Part shown: one piece after another, positions 5,502 to 12,521 of the stretch
Layout of the letters: each line of letters opens with the position of its first letter
Numbering within the stretch: the first letter of the stretch is position 1
DNA from: Candidatus Zambryskiibacteriota bacterium
GTDB taxonomy: Bacteria; Patescibacteriota; Minisyncoccia; Phycocordibacterales; Zambryskibacteraceae
Direction: 5' to 3'
DNA length: 13,753 nt
NCBI GenBank assembly: GCA_024654145.1
Contig: JANLIM010000062.1
Span: forward strand, 1 to 13,753
The notes under the pieces: model-generated
The model's database searches: none
What the model was told of the DNA's origin: nothing
The model's input: only the letters and a program-made list of their open reading frames with translations
Made by a program: the position numbers and the translations under genes

Positions 5502-5762
5502 ATGGAAAAGAATAAAGCACTGATTAGAAGGTTGAAAATTATTGAGGGCCAAATGCGTGGATTGCAGGAAATGATTAGCAAGGACAAGTATTGTATAGAT
5601 GTTATTACTCAGACTTCCGCTATAAAGCAGGCACTTTCGAATGTAGAAGATTTACTCCTTGAACACCACCTTAGTCACTGCGTTGTTGGTCAAATTAAGG
5701 AAGGTAAGAAAGATAAGGCAACTGACGAAATTTTAAAAGTTTATAGACTTAAAAGAAAATAG
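5502..5762 (+). CDS. csoR: Copper-sensing transcriptional repressor CsoR
   Basis: CsoR-family all-helical repressor (86 aa, typical 85-120) that releases its operator when it binds Cu(I). The family start RRLKIIEGQMRGLQEMI is at 9-25. The Cu(I) ligands match the Mycobacterium pattern C36-H61-C65: here C31, H56 and C60, with the same spacings of 25 and 4. The persulfide-sensing branch (CstR) lacks the His, so copper is the likely signal. The operator lies in its own promoter, giving autoregulation of the whole downstream cluster. No SD is present; the start is 6 nt after the -10 box. copA/copB-like ATPase follows after 23 nt. Confidence 0.95.
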   Translation: MEKNKALIRRLKIIEGQMRGLQEMISKDKYCIDVITQTSAIKQALSNVEDLLLEHHLSHCVVGQIKEGKKDKATDEILKVYRLKRK

Positions 5763-5785
5763 TTCGATTAACTCACTATAAATAA

Positions 5786-7879
5786 ATGAATGATAGAATC
5801 GCCTATACTTGCCCGATGCATCCTGAGATAGTTCAGGAGCGTCCTGGAATGTGTCCGGAATGTGGTATGGATCTTGTTCCTATGAAGGCCAAAGGTTCAA
5901 TGACTCATAGCAAGCATGATAAGCATGCCGGGCACAGCACCTCTTTGTTTCTAAGGAAGTTTTGGATTAGCTTTGTGCTCACTATACCAGTGGTGCTTTA
6001 TGCCGATGTTGTTAAGGTGATTTTTGGCATAAAGATGCCTGAGTTCCCTGGCGTAGAGTGGATGCCTTTGATACTCGGTTCGGTTGTCTTTTTCTATGGT
6101 GGATGGGTTTTTCTAGCGGGAGCTTATAGAGAAATTAGAGGCAGATTGCCGGGCATGATGACGCTCATCGGCATCGCTGTTTCAGCTGCTTACATTTGGA
6201 GCGTCTATGCTGTGTTTGCGGGAGTGGAGGCTTTGTTCTGGGAGCTTACAACTTTGATTACTATTATGCTTCTCGGCCACTGGCTTGAGATGCGGGCAGT
6301 AAGCAGTGCTCAGGGTGCGCTTAAGGAATTATCTAAACTTCTTCCAGATACAGCAGAGGTTATCCGTGATGGAAAGACAGAAACAATAGCACTTTCAATG
6401 CTAAAAGAAGGTGACATTGTGCTAGTCAGACCAGGCGCCAAAGTGCCGGCTGATGGAGAAATCATTGAGGGCGAATCGCATATTAATGAATCAATGATTA
6501 CCGGAGAGTCAATGCCGGTTTCTAAATCTGAAGGAGATATGGTTATCGCCGGGACGATTAATGGTGATGGCGCGCTCAAAATAAGTGTTACCAATATTGG
6601 CGAAAAAACATTTCTCGCTGGAGTTATGCGCTTGGTGGCAGAGGCTCAGGCTTCGAAATCGAGATTGCAGATGTTTTCTGATCGTGCGGCTTTTTACCTG
6701 ACATTCGTAGCCGTGTTTGGAGGTGTGGTGACGCTCGTTGCTTGGCTCATAGCTGGAGCGGAAATGGGGTTTGCGGTAGCTCGGTTGGTGGCTGTTTTAG
6801 TCATCGCCTGCCCTCACGCCTTGGGTTTAGCCGTGCCCCTTGTTGCTTCAATTTCTACGACCAAAGCGGCTCAGAATGGCATCTTGGTTAAGTTGAGACT
6901 GTCACTTGAAGCGGCGCGGACGATAGATATAGTTTTGTTTGATAAAACCGGCACTCTGACAAAGGGTGAATTTGGGGTTATAGATATTTGGAGCGCGGAT
7001 GGTCAGACAAATGACGAGGTTCTAGGATTGGCTGCTTCAGTCGATGCTTTGTCGGAACACCCGATAGCCAAGGCTGTTGTAAGCAAAGCGTTAGCACAGG
7101 CAATAGAACTTAAAAGCATAAAGAAGTTCGAAGCATTAAAAGGTAGAGGTGTGAAGGCTGTGGTGGAAGACAAAGAAGTTATGGTTGGTGGTCCAAGTTT
7201 ATTGGAAAGTATGGGAATCAGCATTCCTACCGAGTTGCTAGAAAGAGTTAATGAAGGAGGTAAGAAAGGCCAGACTGTCGTGTTCACTATCAAAGAGGGC
7301 AAACTTCTTGGTGCAATAGCGCTTGCCGACATTATTAGAGAGGAATCACGAGAAGCAATTGAAGCGCTCAAAGGTATAGGCGTTCGCACTGCTATGGTAA
7401 CTGGGGATTCCCTAGAAGTAGCTAAATGGGTCAGTGAAGAGTTAGAAATTGATGAATACTTTGCACGTGTTTTACCTCACGAAAAGTCTCTGAAGGTCAA
7501 AGAGTTGCAGAAGCGGGGCCTTAAAGTGGCCATGGTGGGAGACGGTATCAATGACGCGCCAGCGCTTACTCAAGCCGACCTAGGTATTGCTATAGGTGCG
7601 GGGACTAATGTCGCTATTGAGTCAGCGGGTATTATTCTCGTCAGAGATGACCCGAGAGATATTGTAAAGATTATTAAATTGTCCAAGCTCACCTATACAA
7701 AAATGATTCAGAATCTGTGGTGGGCAGCGGGTTATAACATTGTAGCTTTACCGCTTGCTGCCGGAGCACTTGCCTTCAAGGGCATCTTGCTTGACCCTGC
7801 CGTTGCAGCAGTGCTTATGTCGGTCAGTACGGTGGTTGTAGCTCTAAATGCGGTGATGTTTAAAAGAAAATCACTTTAA
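5786..7879 (+). CDS. copB: P1B-type copper/silver-translocating ATPase (CPH type)
   Basis: Membrane pump that uses ATP to move Cu or Ag out of the cytoplasm. Residues 7-33 form an N-terminal heavy-metal-binding domain of the YTCPMHPEI...PGMCPECGMDL type. A His-rich linker follows (MTHSKHDKHAGH, 39-50), in place of the classical CxxC HMA domain. About eight membrane spans are present. Core motifs: TGES (239-242), transmembrane CPH (342-344), phosphorylation site DKTGT (386-390), HP (425-426) and GDGIND (585-590), and MSVSTVVVALNAV in the last span. The CPH motif puts it with the CopB/P1B-3 group, not the CPC Cu(I) exporters; substrate (Cu(I), Cu(II) or Ag) cannot be fixed from sequence. At 697 aa it is of normal length and complete. 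It follows csoR and is therefore under copper control. Confidence 0.93.
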   Translation: MNDRIAYTCPMHPEIVQERPGMCPECGMDLVPMKAKGSMTHSKHDKHAGHSTSLFLRKFWISFVLTIPVVLYADVVKVIFGIKMPEFPGVEWMPLILGSVVFFYGGWVFLAGAYREIRGRLPGMMTLIGIAVSAAYIWSVYAVFAGVEALFWELTTLITIMLLGHWLEMRAVSSAQGALKELSKLLPDTAEVIRDGKTETIALSMLKEGDIVLVRPGAKVPADGEIIEGESHINESMITGESMPVSKSEGDMVIAGTINGDGALKISVTNIGEKTFLAGVMRLVAEAQASKSRLQMFSDRAAFYLTFVAVFGGVVTLVAWLIAGAEMGFAVARLVAVLVIACPHALGLAVPLVASISTTKAAQNGILVKLRLSLEAARTIDIVLFDKTGTLTKGEFGVIDIWSADGQTNDEVLGLAASVDALSEHPIAKAVVSKALAQAIELKSIKKFEALKGRGVKAVVEDKEVMVGGPSLLESMGISIPTELLERVNEGGKKGQTVVFTIKEGKLLGAIALADIIREESREAIEALKGIGVRTAMVTGDSLEVAKWVSEELEIDEYFARVLPHEKSLKVKELQKRGLKVAMVGDGINDAPALTQADLGIAIGAGTNVAIESAGIILVRDDPRDIVKIIKLSKLTYTKMIQNLWWAAGYNIVALPLAAGALAFKGILLDPAVAAVLMSVSTVVVALNAVMFKRKSL

Positions 7880-7901
7880 TTTATACACTTATCAAACCAA
7901 A

Positions 7902-8399
7902 ATGAATAAAACAATTATTATCGTGCTGGCAGTGATTTTGGTCCTAGTCGGACTCTTGTATTGGGGTCGTCAGGTTCAAAATCCCCTATTGGATTCGGTT
8001 GGGGCGGGAAATGTATCAGAAAGCATCATGGCCAGTGAGAATTTCTATGATTTCGGGCAAATCAGTATGAAGGATGGAAATGTGGAAAAGGTTTTTACAG
8101 TTACCAATGCGTCTGAAACTAGTGTTTTAATAGAGAAGCTTACTACCTCGTGCATGTGTACTGTCGCTTTCTTTGGAGCAGAGAGTGGTGAAAAGGGGCC
8201 GTTTGGCATGCCGGGTCATAGCGGAGTTGTGCCTCGGTTAAACGAGATAATTGCTTCAGGTGAATCAAGAAATGTTAGGGTTGTTTTTGATCCGAACGCT
8301 CACGGTCCGGCTGGTGTTGGTCCAATTAGTCGTGTTGTTTATCTGGAGGGTAAAGACGGGATTCTGGAGTTGGGGTTTAAGGCCATGGTTACCCCATAA
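7902..8399 (+). CDS. Membrane-anchored DUF1573-type protein
   Basis: 165 aa with an N-terminal membrane segment at 4-21 (TIIIVLAVILVLVGLLYW), so the rest faces outside. The body is a DUF1573-like, immunoglobulin-type fold: ENFYDFGQISMKDGNVEKVFTVTNAS at 46-71, LIEKLTTSCMC at 76-86 and VVFDPNAHGPAGVG at 127-140. In DUF1573 the usual motif is SCGCT; here it is SCMCT (C84, C86), putting a Met between two Cys. Together with M103, H106 and H134 this could bind Cu(I), but that is inference from the operon context. The start has no SD; TATCAA at 7890-7895 is 6 nt upstream. It ends 6 nt before the CcdA-like gene, suggesting that they act together. Confidence 0.8.
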   Translation: MNKTIIIVLAVILVLVGLLYWGRQVQNPLLDSVGAGNVSESIMASENFYDFGQISMKDGNVEKVFTVTNASETSVLIEKLTTSCMCTVAFFGAESGEKGPFGMPGHSGVVPRLNEIIASGESRNVRVVFDPNAHGPAGVGPISRVVYLEGKDGILELGFKAMVTP

Positions 8400-8405
8400 T
8401 CTAAC

Positions 8406-9185
8406 ATGAAAAAAATACTAGTCCCAATATTAATAGTAGTTGCAGCGTTTGGGGCTATTCTTATTGTTAAACAAAGCCAACTAGCTTCGGAAATTCTCTG
8501 GAGCGTAAGTCGGGAGGGGTCTCTCATACTCCCGCTTGTGCTTGTTGCCGCTGTACTTGATAGTGTGCACCCTTGTTCATTTTCAATACTACTCATCACT
8601 ATTGCATTCCTCTTCGGCTTACAGTTTTCGAGAAAAAGAATTCTACAGATCGGAGGTACTTACGTGGTAGGTATCTTTGCCGCCTATCTTTTGATCGGCT
8701 TGGGGATACTTAAGGCGCTTCACCTCTTCAATACGCCGCACTTCATGGGCAAGCTTGGTGCAGGCTTGCTTATTGTCTTTGGAATACTTAATCTCGTAAA
8801 TCGTTTTTTCCCCAGCTTTCCTTTGAAGCTAAAGATGCCTTCAGTTTCAAAAGACAAAATGTCTAAGCTAATGGAGAGAGCTTCTATCCCAGCTGCATTT
8901 GTGCTTGGCCTATTGGTGGGAGTTTGCCAGTTCCCTTGCATGGGTGGGCCATACCTTATGGTCATAGGACTTTTGAGTGATACTAAGACGTATTTTGCCG
9001 GCTTTGGCTATCTCTTACTCTACAACCTGATTCTTATTGTGCCTTTGGTGATAGTGCTTTGGCTCGCATCGGGCAAAACAGTAATTGACAAAATGGAAGA
9101 GTGGAAGAGAACTCATATGGGACAGGTTAGGTTGTGGGCCGGCATTGTCATGATTGTTCTTGGCTTAATCATTTTGTATATATGA
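8406..9185 (+). CDS. CcdA/DsbD-like membrane thiol-disulfide carrier
   Basis: 259 aa with about seven or eight hydrophobic spans (roughly 4-21, 39-55, 57-73, 83-103, 116-132, 162-188, 198-220, 241-258). Two of them carry the Cys-Pro-linked motifs of the CcdA/DsbD transmembrane family: DSVHPCSFSILL (C57) and GVCQFPCMGGPYL (C174, C178). In that family the two membrane Cys shuttle reducing equivalents from cytoplasmic thioredoxin to proteins outside. HPC and FPC stand where CcdA has SPC and TPC. No thioredoxin-like partner is encoded next to it, so the acceptors may be the operon's own Cys proteins (inference). The first span may be a signal anchor. Its TGA overlaps the ATG of the 53-aa gene (ATGA). 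Confidence 0.85.
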   Translation: MKKILVPILIVVAAFGAILIVKQSQLASEILWSVSREGSLILPLVLVAAVLDSVHPCSFSILLITIAFLFGLQFSRKRILQIGGTYVVGIFAAYLLIGLGILKALHLFNTPHFMGKLGAGLLIVFGILNLVNRFFPSFPLKLKMPSVSKDKMSKLMERASIPAAFVLGLLVGVCQFPCMGGPYLMVIGLLSDTKTYFAGFGYLLLYNLILIVPLVIVLWLASGKTVIDKMEEWKRTHMGQVRLWAGIVMIVLGLIILYI

Positions 9186-9343
9186 GTATGAAAGTCAAAC
9201 TCGGTGACATAGTTGCTCGTATTACCAAATTTCTCAGAATTCCTCATTGTAAAAATTGTGAGAAACGACGAGTTATTCTTAATGAAGCAAGCGACGTCGG
9301 TATCAGAGAGACATTAAAAAGATTAGAGCACTGTTGCGACTAA
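9182..9343 (+). CDS. 53-aa Cys-rich small protein
   Basis: The ORF could extend to an ATG at 9134, but that lies deep inside the CcdA-like gene. The ATG at 9182 shares an ATGA with the upstream stop, the usual mark of translational coupling, so I use it. The protein has no signal peptide and is mostly helical, with HCKNCEKRRVILN at 22-34 and a terminal HCCD at 50-53. One CxxC plus a terminal CC could bind a single metal ion or take part in thiol exchange with the CcdA-like protein. I do not recognise a family beyond this CxxC...R...LN pattern, which also occurs in small phage and CPR proteins. It may be a cytoplasmic metal chaperone, but nothing proves that. Confidence 0.75.
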   Translation: MSMKVKLGDIVARITKFLRIPHCKNCEKRRVILNEASDVGIRETLKRLEHCCD

Positions 9344-9344
9344 C

Positions 9345-9992
9345 ATGAATGAGACAAACTACAAACCAAGCTATGTTTTGCCGCTTAGCATCGTAATGGC
9401 GGGGATCATCATTGCCGGAGGTATATACATTGACGGCGACGGCAAAATTATAAGTTCCAAAGTCAAGATGGCCTCGGCAACCATTATCGATGGAGGCTTC
9501 CTCTTACCGCTTGAGTACGAAGAAAAAATCCTTGAGAAAATGGTAAGTCTCGGCGTCATCGATCCAGCTAAGATGTCACGAGTAACCGAGCTTAATTTGC
9601 TTTGGGCTTTCGGTCTTGCGAACAAGAATAGAGTGCTCGAAGAAGGGCCCATGATGGACCAGCGATATGGCGGTCCTCATCGTATGGCTTCCGTGGGGGG
9701 CTGGAGCGTAGCCCGGGGAAACGCTATGGACCATTACTCTATGCATAGCCTGTTACCTTTGAGCACTGATGAGCAGGAGTTGGTAGAGAGGGTGTCTAAG
9801 TCGGTGTTTCGCCCTTGTTGTAAAAACTCAGCTTATTTCCCAGACTGTAACCACGGCATGGCGATGCTCGCTTTTCTTGAAATACTTGCTACGCAGGGAG
9901 CGGAAGAAGAGACGCTTAAAACTGCCGCGGACAATGCCAACAGCGACTGGTTCGAGCCCAGGGAGAGGGAGAAAGGTAATTGCTCTACCTAA
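9345..9992 (+). CDS. Membrane-anchored Cys/His/Met-rich protein of unknown function
   Basis: 215 aa, starting one base after the previous stop. Residues 9-29 (SYVLPLSIVMAGIIIAGGIYI) form a signal anchor, so the rest is outside the membrane. The region 74-112 (PAKMSRVTELNLLWAFGLANKNRVLEEGPMMDQRYGGPH) is followed by Met/His-rich GNAMDHYSMH (125-134) and a motif FRPCCKNSAYFPDCNHGMAMLAFLEILATQG (155-185) with C158, C159, C168, H170, M172 and M174. The CC...DCNHGMAM pattern faintly recalls PCYCGC-type proteins. I believe similar proteins occur in other CPR genomes but cannot verify that here. A copper-binding or copper-delivering role is inferred from the ligand-like residues and the csoR operon; there is no known catalytic signature. 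Confidence 0.8.
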   Translation: MNETNYKPSYVLPLSIVMAGIIIAGGIYIDGDGKIISSKVKMASATIIDGGFLLPLEYEEKILEKMVSLGVIDPAKMSRVTELNLLWAFGLANKNRVLEEGPMMDQRYGGPHRMASVGGWSVARGNAMDHYSMHSLLPLSTDEQELVERVSKSVFRPCCKNSAYFPDCNHGMAMLAFLEILATQGAEEETLKTAADNANSDWFEPREREKGNCST

Positions 9993-9994
9993 AA

Positions 9995-10126
9995 CTATTT
10001 ATTGATTTGTTTCCAAAGCCAAATGCCGAGAAGGACTAGGTCTATAACAATGATGACGCAAACGATAGCGCCCCACCAACCCCATCCCCCCATCATAGCT
10101 CCGTAATTGTATTCGTATCCCATCAT
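9995..10126 (-). CDS. 43-aa GWGWWG membrane microprotein
   Basis: Too short for routine ORF calling but well supported. It encodes MMGYEYNYGAMMGGWGWWGAIVCVIIVIDLVLLGIWLWKQINK. The Tyr/Met/Gly/Trp-rich head is followed by one membrane span at about 20-38 and a short basic tail. Its ATG (10126-10124) overlaps the TGA of the ribonucleotide reductase (10125-10123) as ATGA, so translation should be coupled. MMGGWGW-type heads are common in small membrane proteins found next to copper and other metal efflux genes in many bacteria. It ends only 2 nt from the stop of the convergent copper operon, and no terminator is visible between them. Function is unknown; it could assist the copper pump or another membrane complex. 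Confidence 0.75.
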   Translation of the reverse strand: MMGYEYNYGAMMGGWGWWGAIVCVIIVIDLVLLGIWLWKQINK

Positions 10127-12465
10127 GAGTTAATTGTAACATTATCTGTGGGCACAATCATATCTATGTCGCAGACGCCACCCACACAGGCGTATTCTTT
10201 TTTCTGTTCTGTTTCATCTGAATGTTCGTAGGTGACAAGTTTTGAGTAATCAATGTATGGAAGCTTGGAGAATAACTCTTTGTATCTTTTTTCATCTATC
10301 TCTTCATAAGGTGCTAGGCGGTAAACATGGTCAAAACGTGGTAGGAAAGAAAGACCGCCGATAATTTCCCAATTTTTCTGCAACCAATCAACTACACTTA
10401 TCCATTCGTTCTCTCCTACTGAGATAGTGGCTGAGGGATTGTGTTCGGTAAAGTTAAGTTTGACGACTTTCCAGTATTCTAATTGTTCTAGTGCACTTTG
10501 TCCGTCTTTAAAAACAGACTTACCTGGAGAAGCGACTGGAAATTCGAGCACGTAGGTAGTAGCACTATCGTCCAACTGCCCTACTTCAGGATGGTACGGC
10601 ATACCCTGGTCCTTAAGCATCTTAAAGAGAGAATCAGTGGCTGAGATTCTAATGCGACGTATGTAGTACTTGGAATGGCGGGGATGTATGCCCGATGAAC
10701 AATTGAAGGTCTGAGACACAGTTCCGGAAGGTTTAACAGCTGTAACAGCAAGCGAGGTGCTGATGTCAAAACGCTTGGCATACTCGGCATTGGCTGTAAT
10801 GGCGGTATCGCGCATAGCGCGGAGGACCTCAGGCTTCCTGGCTTCATCTGAGTCCCATTGTCCTGTGACAGAAACACCCAGGAGTCTTTCATCTTGGCAG
10901 TGCTTCCCCCAGTCCTTGGAGATGTAATTGAAGTTCGTAAGCATGGATTGATATGTACCGAGAAGAGCGGCAAGTTTTGCTTTACGAATTAAGGTTTCTT
11001 TTGTATCTCCTGCTCTCGCTATTACTTCTGAGAGGTTACAAAATTGTTTTGACTGTAGGATAATCTCACCACAAGGATTAGTGCCAATGGAGCCCTGAAC
11101 AACACCATCCTTGCCGAGGAAGCCCATTTTTTTGAAGTATTTTAAGCGCCTTTCAGGCAGAGTGTTGCCTAGTGTTCCTCTATTGAAGATTCCTCTTTCT
11201 CCTGAACCACTTTTCATAAGAGCGACCCACTCTTCTACTAACTCTGTGTTTGTGGGTTTGTTTTCATAAACTGCGGAGTTATTAGCGACTGAGCGGTGCG
11301 GTTCAGTTATAAAGAATTGGCCCTTTTTTGCATCACGTAACTCCGGGTCATCTAGGTCAGAAAGGCTTATCATAGCTGTGCGACGAACTCCACCTGAGAC
11401 TACACACTCGCCGATTTTACAAATAATGTCATGGACATCGATGGAACGCAGTCTTCTTCCCTGTCTGCGTAAAATTTTTTCTCTTGCAAATTGGAGCAGA
11501 GAACGAAGTGGCTCTGGGCCAGAGGCTTTGCCTCCCATGGTTTTGAGCCGCGCACCAGCCGGGCGAATAAGGGAATAATCGAAGTCTGTATCCTTACCCC
11601 CATACCAAGTTTTGAGTCCGAGAGTTAATGCATCACACCAACCTTCTTTAGAATCTTTTATAACATGAGTTGGAAGTTTTTTGTTAATCTGTTTTTGAAT
11701 CTGAGGCATCTGTTCAATATTCTGGCTTTCAACTGAAAAGCCGACTCCACAGCCTTGCATGGATAAGTACATAATCTCTGCAAAATCTCCCAGTTTGGAG
11801 GGCGCTATGAAGGAACAGTTGTAAGCACAAGTGTTACAACGTCTCGCTGGTTCGCCAGAAAATTGCATGAGTCGCATGGAGGGCATGATTTCTTGTTTTA
11901 GTATTGCTTCTCTTACCTCTCTGTATTCATCCTCAGATAATTTGTTGCCAACATTTTCTTTCATAAACGAAATGTAGCGGTCTACAGTCTCTATCCATGT
12001 CTCTCTTCTGCCTTCATCCTTTATCCAGCGAGCGTAGGTTCTCAAGTATACGAATTCACCAAGAGGATTATCTTTAAAGTATTCGCTACTTTGCTTTGCT
12101 AACATCCTCACTCTTTCAGACACGACTCCCCTTTCATCTCTCAGTTTACTACGTTCTGCGCGGTAAAGAATGTAGGCTTTAGCCGTAGCAGGAAACTTAT
12201 GAAGCATAAGTTCTGACTCTACTAAGTCCTGTACACCCTCAACTGTGGGGACAAAGGTACGGTTTTCTTCTTTTTGTTCAAGTAGTACTTTCGTAATTGC
12301 TATCGAGATTTTTTCTGGTGCGCCTCCCCTGTATTCTTTCGATGCAAACATCGCCCTTTGAACAGCTGTAGCGATCTTTTCTTCAATAAAGGGAACTAGT
12401 GTGCCGTCTCGCTTCCTTATATTGAAGAGTTTGGGGGAGTTATTGACAGGTTTGGATTTTTTCAT
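10123..12465 (-). CDS. nrdJ: Adenosylcobalamin-dependent ribonucleotide reductase, class II
   Basis: Converts ribonucleotides to deoxyribonucleotides using B12 to make the thiyl radical, so it needs neither oxygen nor a small subunit. An ATP-cone-like regulatory domain covers about 12-105 (FNIRKRDGTLVPFIEEKIATAVQRAM). The catalytic barrel follows, with RRCNTCAYNCSF at 208-219 (one of these Cys is the first redox Cys), NPCGEI at 463-468 (radical Cys 465 and Glu 467), the second redox Cys C476 in FCNLSEV, and VKPSGTVSQTF further on. The C-terminus carries the regenerating pair C760 and C765 in CVGGVCD, the same spacing as in Lactobacillus RTPR. At 780 aa it is slightly longer than that enzyme (739) and has no intein. 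TATAAT (12480-12475) is 9 nt before the ATG and TTACAA (12504-12499) is 18 nt further. Most CPR must import cobalamin, an interesting dependence. Confidence 0.93.
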   Translation of the reverse strand: MKKSKPVNNSPKLFNIRKRDGTLVPFIEEKIATAVQRAMFASKEYRGGAPEKISIAITKVLLEQKEENRTFVPTVEGVQDLVESELMLHKFPATAKAYILYRAERSKLRDERGVVSERVRMLAKQSSEYFKDNPLGEFVYLRTYARWIKDEGRRETWIETVDRYISFMKENVGNKLSEDEYREVREAILKQEIMPSMRLMQFSGEPARRCNTCAYNCSFIAPSKLGDFAEIMYLSMQGCGVGFSVESQNIEQMPQIQKQINKKLPTHVIKDSKEGWCDALTLGLKTWYGGKDTDFDYSLIRPAGARLKTMGGKASGPEPLRSLLQFAREKILRRQGRRLRSIDVHDIICKIGECVVSGGVRRTAMISLSDLDDPELRDAKKGQFFITEPHRSVANNSAVYENKPTNTELVEEWVALMKSGSGERGIFNRGTLGNTLPERRLKYFKKMGFLGKDGVVQGSIGTNPCGEIILQSKQFCNLSEVIARAGDTKETLIRKAKLAALLGTYQSMLTNFNYISKDWGKHCQDERLLGVSVTGQWDSDEARKPEVLRAMRDTAITANAEYAKRFDISTSLAVTAVKPSGTVSQTFNCSSGIHPRHSKYYIRRIRISATDSLFKMLKDQGMPYHPEVGQLDDSATTYVLEFPVASPGKSVFKDGQSALEQLEYWKVVKLNFTEHNPSATISVGENEWISVVDWLQKNWEIIGGLSFLPRFDHVYRLAPYEEIDEKRYKELFSKLPYIDYSKLVTYEHSDETEQKKEYACVGGVCDIDMIVPTDNVTINS

Positions 12466-12521
12466 ACCTCAGGTATTATATTGATAATCGTCTATTGATT
12501 GTAATATAGATGGCTATCTAT
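12466..12521. promoter_or_regulatory. Divergent nrdJ / arsR control region
   Basis: 54 nt lie between the two start codons. For nrdJ (minus): TTACAA (12504-12499), 18 nt, TATAAT (12480-12475). For arsR (plus): TTGATA (12481-12486), 18 nt, TATAGA (12505-12510), or TAATAT at 12502-12507 with a 15-nt spacer. Two perfect inverted repeats are present: ATTAT-N4-ATAAT (12475-12488), covering the nrdJ -10 box, and ATAGAT-N4-ATCTAT (12506-12521), covering the arsR -10 box and start codon. They are plausible binding sites for the ArsR protein, which would then control both genes. I see no NrdR box. Confidence 0.6.

Noticed and set aside
9134..9181. Upstream start at 9134 for the 53-aa gene
   Set aside because: It lies inside the last span of the CcdA-like gene; the ATGA overlap at 9182 is a more natural start and the extra residues look like frame-shifted membrane codons.
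5786..9992. Frameshift or broken genes in the copper cluster
   Set aside because: All six frames are intact with complete motifs and sensible starts and stops.
1118..11095. Inteins in dnaB or nrdJ
   Set aside because: Motor motifs of DnaB and the NPCGEI region of NrdJ are uninterrupted and lengths are normal.
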